Source of the DNA: a virus
Length of the DNA: 47,562 nt
IMG/VR virus record: IMGVR_UViG_3300015206_000003
Location: 1-47,562 of that record
Strand: one strand, 5' to 3'
Part shown: one piece after another, positions 37,301 through 44,774 of the stretch
Layout of the letters: each line of letters begins with the position of its first letter
Numbering within the stretch: the first letter of the stretch is position 1
The notes under the pieces: model-generated
Told to the model about the DNA's origin: nothing
What the model saw: the letters and a program-made list of their open reading frames with translations, nothing else
Databases searched by the model: none
Made by a program: the position numbers and the translations under genes

Positions 37301-39492
37301 CAGAGCATTTTAGCGATGTCGTCGTAAGTATCGCGGATACCCGTCGCAACGTTGCGCAGCACCGGTGCAACGTCCTCGCGAATGAACGTCGGAATGCCGA
37401 GCGCCAGCAGCTCGGGCGAGACGGCGCCCGAACGCGGATCGGAACGGTCGCCGAACGAAGCGGCGAATGCGTCGGCGGGATCCGGTTCGCCGAACAGGCT
37501 TTTCTCAGTGCTCATGGCGTGCTGCGGATCCAGTTCCGATTCGTCGATTTCGCGCACGAGGATCGGCTGTTTGTATTTCGCGAGTTCCGCCGGATAGAGG
37601 CCGAAATGCGCGGCCTTGGCGACAAGCGTCGCGCGGTATTCCGCCGCGCCCTTGGGGTTCAGGGAGTAGACGCGTTCGAGCGCCATGCGGCGATTGTTGC
37701 CGCCGAGCACGTTGCCGTAGCGATCGATGATTGAGGGGCCGTTGATCGCGTCCGGGTTCGTATTGATGACCTTGACCGGACGGAAGCGGGATCCGCTGGC
37801 TGTGACAACGCGCTGACGGTTCGCCGGCAGCGAATAGTCTCGGTCGTTGATGTAGTGAAAATCGGGATTCGGCTCGAACGAAAAGGGATTGTGCGACGGG
37901 TAGGTGTCGCTCAGCTCGCGGACGGCGTAGCGGGCTTTGTAGGGCTCGTCTCTTCCTTCAGCATAGACTTCCGTCTCTGCGCCGCTCGTAACTGGATGGC
38001 CTGGCCGACGAGGTTCTGGAACCTCTTTCCCTTCGCCTGCGGGCTGTTCGGATTGGGCTTCGGCTGAGGCTGCGCTTCCGGCATGACTTGATTCTACAGT
38101 TGGCGCGGCCGCACTGGAACCCGAAATCTCCTTCTGGGGAATTTTCTCGGTACCGGTACCGGAGGGAGTGACCGGCGGTTTCTGATCAGGGGGTTTCTGA
38201 TCGGCCGCATCGCGAATCATCCTCGCACGTATCGCCGTCGTTACGGGCTCGGGCTTCTCTACTTCCGTTTCTTCGGCTGCGGGTTTCCCGCCGCTTGCTG
38301 TAAGTTCCGGAGCAGGTTTGGCGGGCTCTGCTTTTTCGCCGGCGGGCGCGACGGTGGTTTTGGTTTCATGTGGTTTCTCCTTTTCGGGTTCGGACGCGAC
38401 GACGTTCCAGCCGGGCGGGACGGCGGGCGCCTGATCGGGTTCCTTGATTCGTTCCTGCCACGCCGAGTACTTCTCGCCCCGCAGACGCTTTCGCGGATCG
38501 ACGGTCTTCGTTTCGGGCGTCGCGGCTTTCGTCTCGATCAGCGGCGCAACCGGTGCAGCTTTCGGGGTTTTCGTCTTGATAACGGGCGGTTTCGTTTCGG
38601 CCTCGGGCGCGCGAACGCCGCCGATCGGCTGGCCCGTCGACGTGTACTGAACGGGCGCCGGCGTTTCGGGTTTCGGCGTTGCCTTGGCGAATCGGGCTTT
38701 GAGGATGGGTTCGTATTTGGCCCTCAGCGCATCAACGGTCTTCGCGGTCTTCGCGCCGGCAAACAATCCCACAAGGTCGCCGGCAACAGCGGCATACTCT
38801 TCCGGAAGGCCGATCTTCTTAAGCGCTGCCTCGGCCGTCGTCTGCGCGGCCATCGTTGTGGCAAGAGTTGCTGCAGTCGCGATTGGCGCCGCGGCGCCCG
38901 CGCCTGCCATCAGAGGCGTGGCAGCTTCAAACACCCCGCCGATAGTTTTGTGGAGGCCCCCGGCTTTTTCGCGCAGCGTCGGGCGCGACATCTGTTCGAC
39001 GCCTTCGACCGCGTTAGAACCGCCCGTGAGCGGCGTATCGAGAACGCTCAGCGGTCCGCGTTCCTGCCCGGGCGCGACCATCGGAGACGTTGCCCCGGTT
39101 CGCGGATTTCTCCACTTCGGTGCGCTCGCACGCGACTGCGCATCAGTCTGGAGTGCCGAAGGAAGTGGCGGCGGCGGTACTGGAGGCGCTGCCGTCTTCA
39201 GGTGCTGAAGCAACGCTTGCGTGTCGATGGGCTGCGTGCCGGTTACGTGCCCCGCGATCGCCTGCGCGTTCTGAGTCGTGATCGCGTCCGCCTGATCGGG
39301 GTGCATCAGAGTGCCGGGCGGTTGTAACGCAGGCGGTGCAGCGACGGGCTGCGCGGGTTGCACAGCCGGTTGAGACGGTGCGTCCGGCGTCGACGAAACG
39401 ACGTTCCAGCCGCCACTCGCTTGAGTGGGCGCGGAAGGCGCCGGCGTATCCGGAACGGACGAGACGACGTTCCAGCCGCCCTGATCGGGCAC
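34345..39492 (-). CDS. Polyvalent ejected-type virion protein (1715 aa) with ParB-like and zincin domains
   Basis: Starts at GTG 39492. Repeats of GGWNVVSS (residues 5-35) and PPGWNVVAS (near 365) in a long Pro/Ala-rich N-terminus, then a hydrophobic stretch near 195-230. Around 530-650 lies a DdrB-like ParB-superfamily domain (ASGSRFRPVKVINT, NGPSIIDRYGNVLGGNNRRM, YKQPILVREIDE). A zinc metallopeptidase motif HEIGHQIDWLAG is near 1000. The C-terminal 600 residues are helical and resemble tail-ejected parts. Such polyproteins are carried in the capsid and delivered with the DNA to protect or process it. It overlaps the last early gene by 26 bp. Confidence 0.8.
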   Translation of the reverse strand: MPDQGGWNVVSSVPDTPAPSAPTQASGGWNVVSSTPDAPSQPAVQPAQPVAAPPALQPPGTLMHPDQADAITTQNAQAIAGHVTGTQPIDTQALLQHLKTAAPPVPPPPLPSALQTDAQSRASAPKWRNPRTGATSPMVAPGQERGPLSVLDTPLTGGSNAVEGVEQMSRPTLREKAGGLHKTIGGVFEAATPLMAGAGAAAPIATAATLATTMAAQTTAEAALKKIGLPEEYAAVAGDLVGLFAGAKTAKTVDALRAKYEPILKARFAKATPKPETPAPVQYTSTGQPIGGVRAPEAETKPPVIKTKTPKAAPVAPLIETKAATPETKTVDPRKRLRGEKYSAWQERIKEPDQAPAVPPGWNVVASEPEKEKPHETKTTVAPAGEKAEPAKPAPELTASGGKPAAEETEVEKPEPVTTAIRARMIRDAADQKPPDQKPPVTPSGTGTEKIPQKEISGSSAAAPTVESSHAGSAASAEAQSEQPAGEGKEVPEPRRPGHPVTSGAETEVYAEGRDEPYKARYAVRELSDTYPSHNPFSFEPNPDFHYINDRDYSLPANRQRVVTASGSRFRPVKVINTNPDAINGPSIIDRYGNVLGGNNRRMALERVYSLNPKGAAEYRATLVAKAAHFGLYPAELAKYKQPILVREIDESELDPQHAMSTEKSLFGEPDPADAFAASFGDRSDPRSGAVSPELLALGIPTFIREDVAPVLRNVATGIRDTYDDIAKMLWPSLVDRSSKLASLIIRGHIGELARRTDQAEHSVRTARKYFNRQPAADNFDFINRMETGQKQKSPYLDTVAKLLRDLYNDRRDMVQALGTGKLRNFYENYFAHIWAKPERAKTVMQAFFGKRPLEGGKSFLKKRTYPTIADGLAAGLKPLTDNPVTMTLLKIREMDKYVAGHRILKDPAMAARYVDARDGKAPFGYRQLQDPIGTVYGQSIQQISEFPNEGLWTGLHKVADALGIKHDRGFLSLGEAVGRADKAGGGIKTLHGSAEDVVAHEIGHQIDWLAGSGKRFVLEYPDAATVGRLKRAYATLKDKASAPADRTAARVDLKNLKGAIAQRKEFQKQLRDLADLRGGRKEYTRKREEKMAQLAEMWVGSRELFERTAPKVYAEWKKFLDENPKLHALRDIEGNTEVTAIAQPYDVGGLVIKGHWYLPDGAARMVDNYLSPGLSRYAPFRAAMGLNNVMNLFNLGLSGFHLTKTAFEATISKGSIGLEQIARGHPIEGARNLVAAPAAPFTAWVSGSKYLKEWYTPGSQGSVIGKIMNDLTSGGARARLDQMYRTTIAENMVKAMSQGNLPGAAIRAPFAGMEALTRLIMDEVVPRMKMGTMADMAAADLARLGPNAAYADVQRVMAETVNSVDNRMGEVARDNFFTHRYVKDLSMFMMRADQYFLGTVREIGGAAVDVVRQPINAMRGEPVNLKRLSYIGSMLMFHMAYAALYQYLHTGKWPEEGEDYFYPKNGQTDEHGHAERTSLMSYVKDVHSFARHPVTTLENKVAPAITLFSELLRNSDFWHVQIQNPDDSPLARAGEVGKFVAKQFEPRSIENALRQKNLGASPGQQAEQFVGLSPANADLDQSPAERMAHELASHGDETRTPEAAERSTLRSSLTRSLQNHKGVPADVKAAQQAGKFSRQDIEMAVRASRESPIERSFLSLSIDDAVKVYSASTATEKKLLQPMFMRKFRAALAREAPADRAKTLADVKAALAGR

Positions 39493-39494
39493 GG

Positions 39495-41051
39495 TTAGTT
39501 CCCGCCCGATACGTAGACCATCGAGCCGTCCGCGCCCTTCTTCCAGACCTGCCCGTTGCCGAACGTGTGCGTGCCGGCTGCGAGCCCGTTCGTGACGGTC
39601 GCCGGCGGCGGCGCGTGTGCAGCCGGTGCTGCGGTGCGTTGCGCGGGTTGCGCAGGTTTCACAGGTTGCGCAGTTTTCGTGCCCTTCGAAGCGGTCCCGC
39701 TGGCGGGAAACTCCTGCATCCGATCAGCCCAATCGTTATGCGGGATATCGTTGCCGGTCGCCTCGGAAACGTCCTGCTCAAACTTATTTTGGACAGCGGC
39801 GTAGGCCTGCCGCCGCTTCTCGAAAGGAGATGCTCCGCCCATGACGGTATCGGCCGTCGAGACGCTCCCGTCAGCGTTTGTGTTCGCGCTTTTCATCTCC
39901 GCGTCGTAGGCGATGTTGGCTTGCTTCAAGCCGAGATCCCGCGAATTCCGGATCGTACGCGCGGTCGCGGGCGTCATCACTTTTGGCTTCGGCGCCGGCG
40001 TAGCGTTTGGATCTTTGCGCGTGCCGCCGATGCCCTTCGCTACGTTCGTCGATTTCAGTTCGCCCGTTTCCGGATCGAACCCCTGCATCGTCACGTCGCC
40101 CTTGTCGTTCGTCGACGGTTCGAAGCGGAGACTCTTCGGCGCCTTCGGCGTCGGCGCTTTTACGGCGTCGGCAACGTCCTTCATCAGACTGAGCGGAACT
40201 TTCGTACCCACGGCGAGATCGAAGCCCTGCACCTTTGCCTTGTCCGCCAAATCCTGCGTGACGGTCCCGACCTGGCTTTTCTTATCGGCAGCGTCGGAGG
40301 CCTTCTGAAGCTGTGTTTGAATATCGCCGATTGCGCCCGCATGGGAGAACGGAATACGCGTCCCGGGCTTCATCCCGATCTGATCCTGCAGGAATTTCTC
40401 GGTATCGCTGCCTGGCTTCGCGACAAAGCTGTTCGAGTCGTTCAGATCGCCCTGCTCCTGCTCGCTCTTGGTCGGAAAGTAATACCAGTTTCCGTTGATC
40501 TGGTGCATCCGGCTGACGTCGCGTCCGGACTGCGCGGGCGACGCAGGCGCCTGTTGCTGCTGCGGTGGTGCAGCCGCGGACTGGCCAGCCGTACTCGTGG
40601 GATCGGGCTGCGCGAGTGTTGGCCTGCTCTGCGGCATGTCGGTTCGCTGGTTCGGGTCGTCCGGACCGAACGAAGAATTCTGCTGATCCTGTTGTGCCTG
40701 CGTGAGCTGCGGCCGGCGGGAATCTCTTCCGAGCAGAGTGGGATACTTTCCGTTGTCGCCCTCCTTGGGCGGATTCGGATCGGGCGCCGCCCCGGGATCA
40801 ATGCCGTTTGCGTTCGGCCCTGTAACCGGAGTGCCTCCCATTCGGATCGCTTCGAGTTCGTCCTGTAAGCCCTGATGCGCCTGCGTAGCCTGCTGCGTGG
40901 CCTGCTGCGCGGCCTGCCGCTGCTGCAGGAGCGACTGCTGGTTCGCAGCCGACTTCAGGGCGTTGAAGACGCTTGCCGAAGACGAGGCAAACCCCGCCGC
41001 CGCGCCAAGCGAGGGATTGTAGCTGTCGGGAAGGGGCGCAAACTGAGGCAT
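39495..41051 (-). CDS. Gln-rich internal virion protein (518 aa)
   Basis: N-terminal Ala/Gln-rich helices (SLLQQRQAAQQATQQATQAH), long Pro/Gln-rich linkers (PPQQQQAPASPAQSGRD), a soluble middle domain (NGNWYYFPTKSEQEQGDLND) and a C-terminal part ending HTFGNGQVWKKGADGSMVYV, which looks like a small beta hairpin module also found in phage spike proteins. Located between the 1715-residue polyprotein and the tail genes, it fits an internal core or ejection protein. No enzyme motif is visible. Confidence 0.65.
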   Translation of the reverse strand: MPQFAPLPDSYNPSLGAAAGFASSSASVFNALKSAANQQSLLQQRQAAQQATQQATQAHQGLQDELEAIRMGGTPVTGPNANGIDPGAAPDPNPPKEGDNGKYPTLLGRDSRRPQLTQAQQDQQNSSFGPDDPNQRTDMPQSRPTLAQPDPTSTAGQSAAAPPQQQQAPASPAQSGRDVSRMHQINGNWYYFPTKSEQEQGDLNDSNSFVAKPGSDTEKFLQDQIGMKPGTRIPFSHAGAIGDIQTQLQKASDAADKKSQVGTVTQDLADKAKVQGFDLAVGTKVPLSLMKDVADAVKAPTPKAPKSLRFEPSTNDKGDVTMQGFDPETGELKSTNVAKGIGGTRKDPNATPAPKPKVMTPATARTIRNSRDLGLKQANIAYDAEMKSANTNADGSVSTADTVMGGASPFEKRRQAYAAVQNKFEQDVSEATGNDIPHNDWADRMQEFPASGTASKGTKTAQPVKPAQPAQRTAAPAAHAPPPATVTNGLAAGTHTFGNGQVWKKGADGSMVYVSGGN

Positions 41052-41055
41052 AGAT

Positions 41056-41544
41056 TTATACGCTCACGCCGCCGCCGAAACCATAGCTCGACGTGCTGCC
41101 CGAACTTGAACTGCCGGCGGTGGAACCGAGCGACGTAAGCGCGTAGTTCAGCGACGCGAGCAGGTTCTGAGAGTTGACCCCTTGCTGCACGTTGGCAAAG
41201 TTAGCCTGATTTCCCGCGAGGTCGCTTTGCCTTCCGAGTTCCGTTTGGAGCGCTGTCGATCCCGTTGCGCCCGATTTTCCGAACCCGCGCGCCGCGAGGA
41301 ACTGGCTGATCCGGCTTCCCGTTCCGGCCGACGTCTTGTTGATCGTGTCGGCCGACGCCGTTTCCTGCGCTGCGACCCCTGGGGACATCGTGCCCGCGTT
41401 TGACTCCGCCAGATCCGACGACAGGCCCGATCCGATCTGGCTCTGCAGCGACGTCTGTCCCGGCGAGTACGTGTTCGACGTCGTGGCGCTGCTGTTCGAG
41501 CTGCTGCCCGTCCCGCCGGCCGACCCCCCTAAGCTCAGTCCCAT
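41056..41544 (-). CDS. Gly/Ser-rich virion protein (162 aa)
   Basis: AGAGG lies about 7 nt before ATG 41544. Low-complexity ends (SSSSGSTSSYGFGGG) with a helical middle (NKTSAGTGSRISQFLAARGF, LQTELGRQSDLAGNQANFAN, LLASLNYALTSLGS). This combination is common in phage virion proteins encoded after tail-hub genes. About 344 bp are also open in the overlapping acetyltransferase frame, an unusual overlap. Confidence 0.65.
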   Translation of the reverse strand: MGLSLGGSAGGTGSSSNSSATTSNTYSPGQTSLQSQIGSGLSSDLAESNAGTMSPGVAAQETASADTINKTSAGTGSRISQFLAARGFGKSGATGSTALQTELGRQSDLAGNQANFANVQQGVNSQNLLASLNYALTSLGSTAGSSSSGSTSSYGFGGGVSV

Positions 41545-42022
41545 TGAGATCCTCTCTTATCAGCGCCACCAGCACCGCGTCCGCCGGTTGGCCGTTGCGC
41601 AGCGTTGCCGAGCGCAGCGTGCCCTCGATCGTCCCGCCGATCCGGCACGCGAGTGCGATCGCCAGCCGGTTCCACGCCGGCACGAACGCCTGAATCCGGA
41701 TCGCCTGCGGTTCGGAGGCGAATAGTAACGTCGCCGCGGTCTGCAGCTCGGACGCCTGAACTCCCCAGAGCCGGCGTGAAAGCAGAATATGCGCAGTAAA
41801 AACCACAGGCGATGAGCGCTCGCAGATAATAACGCCGCCGAGATTGTCGTTTTTCCATACGCCGTACGTCCTTGCGTCCCTGAACCGGACACTGTAGGAT
41901 TCGACAAATTCATCGATTGAGGACGGAAAGAAGTCGTCGGCGAGCTGGCGGCGCCGTGCGCTCGCCCACTCCCAGGCCAAAGGCCACGCCCACTGCGGAA
42001 ACCCCTCTGTAATGCGGATCAT
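41201..42022 (-). CDS. GNAT-like acetyltransferase with overlapping C-terminal extension
   Basis: From ATG 42022 (ATGA overlap with the pentapeptide gene). Residues 1-160 have a GNAT-like layout: WAWPLAWEWASARRRQLADD, FRDARTYGVWKNDNLGGVII, HILLSRRLWGVQASELQTAA, AFVPAWNRLAIALACRIGGT and ADAVLVALIRED. In phages such domains are typically encoded between tail genes and may modify host or virion proteins. After residue 160 the frame continues 113 codons over the Gly/Ser-rich gene without a stop, probably an accidental read-through region. No acetyl-CoA loop is clear. Confidence 0.7.
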   Translation of the reverse strand: MIRITEGFPQWAWPLAWEWASARRRQLADDFFPSSIDEFVESYSVRFRDARTYGVWKNDNLGGVIICERSSPVVFTAHILLSRRLWGVQASELQTAATLLFASEPQAIRIQAFVPAWNRLAIALACRIGGTIEGTLRSATLRNGQPADAVLVALIREDLNGTELRGVGRRDGQQLEQQRHDVEHVLAGTDVAAEPDRIGPVVGSGGVKRGHDVPRGRSAGNGVGRHDQQDVGRNGKPDQPVPRGARVRKIGRNGIDSAPNGTRKAKRPRGKSG

Positions 42023-43179
42023 CGGAGCGTAAACCAGTTCGTGCCATCGGTCAGAATCCGGATGCCGGCGCCCGCCGCGAGCGCCAGCGTACCGCCCGCG
42101 CCATCGATGAGCGCGGTGCCGGGATCGATCGTCACGACGGCCGCCGAGGCGTTCTGGACCGAGATTTGCCAGGTATTCGAAGTCGGCGTCCCAAGCGTGA
42201 GCGTCGCCGCGGCCGAGAACGAGAGGAGTTTGTTTGCGTCCCACGCCGCCACGGTGTAGCTGGCGGCGAGAGGAATTACCGCCGCTTCAGTGCCCGCCGC
42301 GCCCGTCGCGAGGTTATTGAGATTCGCGCCAGTGAGGTTCGCGCCGGCGAAAGTGGGCGGCGCCCCGACACCGCCTCCGGACGTAACGGCGCACACTCCG
42401 GTAAGGTCCGCGCCGGTGAAGATCGCTCCTATGAGCGTCGCACTCAGAAAAGAACAGCCAACGAGCCTTGCCCCGGTGAAGTCGCAGCCTTCGAGCGTGC
42501 AGTTTACAAAATTGACACCACTGAGATCGGCGCCGCGGAAGGTCGCGCCAGTGCAGATCAGGTTGGCGAAGATCGCGCCCGCGAGATTTGCGTTGTTGAA
42601 GTTTCCCGCGCTGAAGAAGTAAACGGCCGACGTGAAGTCGCACCCATGAAAGTTGGAACCACTGCCGTTATTGCCGCCAGGCGTTCCGCCGGCGTCTTTG
42701 AAGTCCGAGCCGCTGAAGTCGCCCGCGTACGTCGCGCCCGAGACGGAGCCCGACGTGCTTCTGAAATCGCAGCCCCTGAAATTGCCGGTGAGCGATGCGC
42801 CGTCCAGAGATGAGGCGAAAAAGTTTGCGCCTTCGAAATTGCCGTTTAACGTCGCCGCGTCCAGGGAGGCATCCTGAAAGTTTGCGCCCTGGAAATTGCC
42901 GGTCAGGATACAGCTCGACATCGTCGCCGCGAAGAAACTCGCCAGATCATAAGTAAAGGCGGTACCGGGATTGAACGTCTCGCCCGTCAGCGTCTGTCCC
43001 GCGAAATCGAGTGGAAAGATCGTTGCCGGCGTGCCTGGCGTGCCTGGAGCTCCGTCCTTTCCTGCTGGGCCCACGGTTCCGCCAACCGCCAGCGCGATTC
43101 GACGCAGGCGATCGTTGACTGCGTTCACGAGCGTAGTTCCCTGAAGGTTCTGCGGCAGCGCAGCGAGAGGAATACTCAC
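42019..43179 (-). CDS. Pentapeptide-repeat virion protein with collagen-like stalk
   Basis: 386 residues from GTG 43179 (GTGA overlap). A short helix, a collagen-like stretch (VGPAGKDGAPGTPGTPA, residues 37-53), then roughly 180 residues of pentapeptide repeats with the A(D/N)LXX or (D/N)FXX pattern (FQGANFQDASLDAATLNGNF, ADLSGVNFVNCTLEGCDF). It ends with a beta domain (VTIDPGTALIDGAGGTLAL). Such right-handed beta-solenoids with a collagen stalk form trimeric fibre or spike proteins, probably for receptor contact. A DNA-mimic or gyrase-inhibitor role is also known for pentapeptide proteins but is less likely here. Confidence 0.8.
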   Translation of the reverse strand: MSIPLAALPQNLQGTTLVNAVNDRLRRIALAVGGTVGPAGKDGAPGTPGTPATIFPLDFAGQTLTGETFNPGTAFTYDLASFFAATMSSCILTGNFQGANFQDASLDAATLNGNFEGANFFASSLDGASLTGNFRGCDFRSTSGSVSGATYAGDFSGSDFKDAGGTPGGNNGSGSNFHGCDFTSAVYFFSAGNFNNANLAGAIFANLICTGATFRGADLSGVNFVNCTLEGCDFTGARLVGCSFLSATLIGAIFTGADLTGVCAVTSGGGVGAPPTFAGANLTGANLNNLATGAAGTEAAVIPLAASYTVAAWDANKLLSFSAAATLTLGTPTSNTWQISVQNASAAVVTIDPGTALIDGAGGTLALAAGAGIRILTDGTNWFTLR

Positions 43180-44774
43180 GAGCTTTGCCCTCCATCCGTC
43201 ACCTCGAAGGGAACATCCACCCAGGTCCACTGATTGGACGTGTCGTCCGGTGGTTGCAGGATATCGACCCAGACAGGCAAAACGTCGGAAGATTCAAGCG
43301 GAAAATCGAGCCACTTCCACGCCGAGGCCGATGCATCCTTATCCTGCACCGTGCGCGCCCAGACTCTGATCGCGTAGATTCGCGCCGCAACCGGCCCTGT
43401 GAGCTGCACCCGCAGCAACCGCCCGCGAATGCCCGGCCGCAGGATGGTGAGCAGAGTCTGACGGCCGTTCGGCGTCGAGAGCGCCGCCGTATAGAGGACC
43501 GCGAGAGCCGAGCCGTCCTGGTTGGTGATGACGTTCATCGTCACCGAGCCGCCGGTATCCGCGCGCAGATCGATCTCGATCCGCTTGAACATGTGGATGC
43601 GCTCGGACTGGAGATCGAATTCGAGCGTGTTGAAGGCTTCGTTGCCGTTCAGCGTTGCGCCGGCGAGATAGCGGCCAATGTGGCCATGCCGCACCTGGAC
43701 ACGATACAGGCGATAGTTCGCGGCGCCCGTAGTCTGGAGGCGAATCGAACGCGCTTCGATCCCTTCAGGCAGCGGAACTATTACCCAGGCGCGCGACGTT
43801 GCCGCCGCGGTGAGCCCGTACGTGCCCTGAGCTGTCGGTACTTCCCCGGGCAGATCGGTTGAGAGCGTGACCGAGGCCGTACCCGAGGTTTCCATATCGA
43901 AACGCAGCGCGTCGAGCGTCGACACGTCGCCCGAGGTGAGCGGAGTCTCCATCGAATCCCAGACGAAACCCGCCGCCGACTCCGCCGCCTGGATGAACAT
44001 GCCGATGACGCGCATGAGCAGCCGCGCCGAGTAAAGCCGGAACGTGTTCGCGGCCAGGCCGACGATGGCGATTTGCCACAAAAATCCCTGAATGGTGGCG
44101 AACGGGTAGTGAAAGACGCCGCGGCCGCTCGATGCCACCGTGATCGACTCGCGTACTGCTTTCTGGTTCCCGGGCAGATCGGAGACGATATTGACGAGCG
44201 CCGTGCCGGGCCCGGTGTCGATATCGAGCTGCAGCTCCTTGCACTCCTTGTTTTTGGGGACGCCGAGATCGGTCGGGATTGTCGACGCCACGAGAGCGAG
44301 CCGCGCCTCCACGTAGTAATAGATGTAGACGTTGTGGATGACGAGGCGCGCGGAAGTCATCCCGTCGATCAGCACGGACATGTTGCGCGCCAGTATGCCG
44401 CCGTCCTCGTTCTCCGGAAACAGATCCCCGGGGAATCCGAACGAAGTCGTCTGTCGCGGGCCTGCGACCAATATGCCCATCGGGGATGGAGGGATGACGC
44501 CGTTATTGAAGGCGGCGTAAATGTTCACGTCGGCGCCCAGCTCGTAGTCGATCGCGACCTCCAGCCACATCTTGTCATTGTCTGGAAAGCCGCAGTCTTC
44601 GTAGTGCGACTGGTAAACGCACTCGATAGGCACCGCGCCGCCGCCCGGCTGCTGATCGGCCGTGAAGAAGCCGCGGAAGTCGCCGATGTTGAAACCCTGC
44701 GCGGCGCCCCCTTCGCTTCCGGTGAGCGCACACATCTGTATCCCGTCAAAGAAGAAACCAAAAAAACCGTTCAT
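43176..44774 (-). CDS. Putative tail hub/tail protein (532 aa)
   Basis: Beta-rich with aromatic strands throughout. Repeated-looking segments such as LDALRFDMETSGTASVTLST and FNTLEFDLQSERIHMF, together with KECKELQLDIDTGPG, suggest two or three similar jelly-roll-like domains. ATG overlaps the previous stop as ATGA. Position after the hub-type protein and before the pentapeptide fibre suggests a tail or baseplate-like adaptor. No family is recognised. Confidence 0.65.
   Translation of the reverse strand: MNGFFGFFFDGIQMCALTGSEGGAAQGFNIGDFRGFFTADQQPGGGAVPIECVYQSHYEDCGFPDNDKMWLEVAIDYELGADVNIYAAFNNGVIPPSPMGILVAGPRQTTSFGFPGDLFPENEDGGILARNMSVLIDGMTSARLVIHNVYIYYYVEARLALVASTIPTDLGVPKNKECKELQLDIDTGPGTALVNIVSDLPGNQKAVRESITVASSGRGVFHYPFATIQGFLWQIAIVGLAANTFRLYSARLLMRVIGMFIQAAESAAGFVWDSMETPLTSGDVSTLDALRFDMETSGTASVTLSTDLPGEVPTAQGTYGLTAAATSRAWVIVPLPEGIEARSIRLQTTGAANYRLYRVQVRHGHIGRYLAGATLNGNEAFNTLEFDLQSERIHMFKRIEIDLRADTGGSVTMNVITNQDGSALAVLYTAALSTPNGRQTLLTILRPGIRGRLLRVQLTGPVAARIYAIRVWARTVQDKDASASAWKWLDFPLESSDVLPVWVDILQPPDDTSNQWTWVDVPFEVTDGGQSS

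Noticed and set aside
39336-40868. Plus-strand frame of 510 codons
   Set aside because: Arg/Leu-rich, no domain pattern, and antisense to the coherent Gln-rich virion protein.
6310-43100. GTCGAAT sequences near 6.31, 24.31, 41.90 and 43.09 kb as further late boxes
   Set aside because: They lack the final A or are inside genes without a start codon at 7-8 nt, so they look like chance matches.
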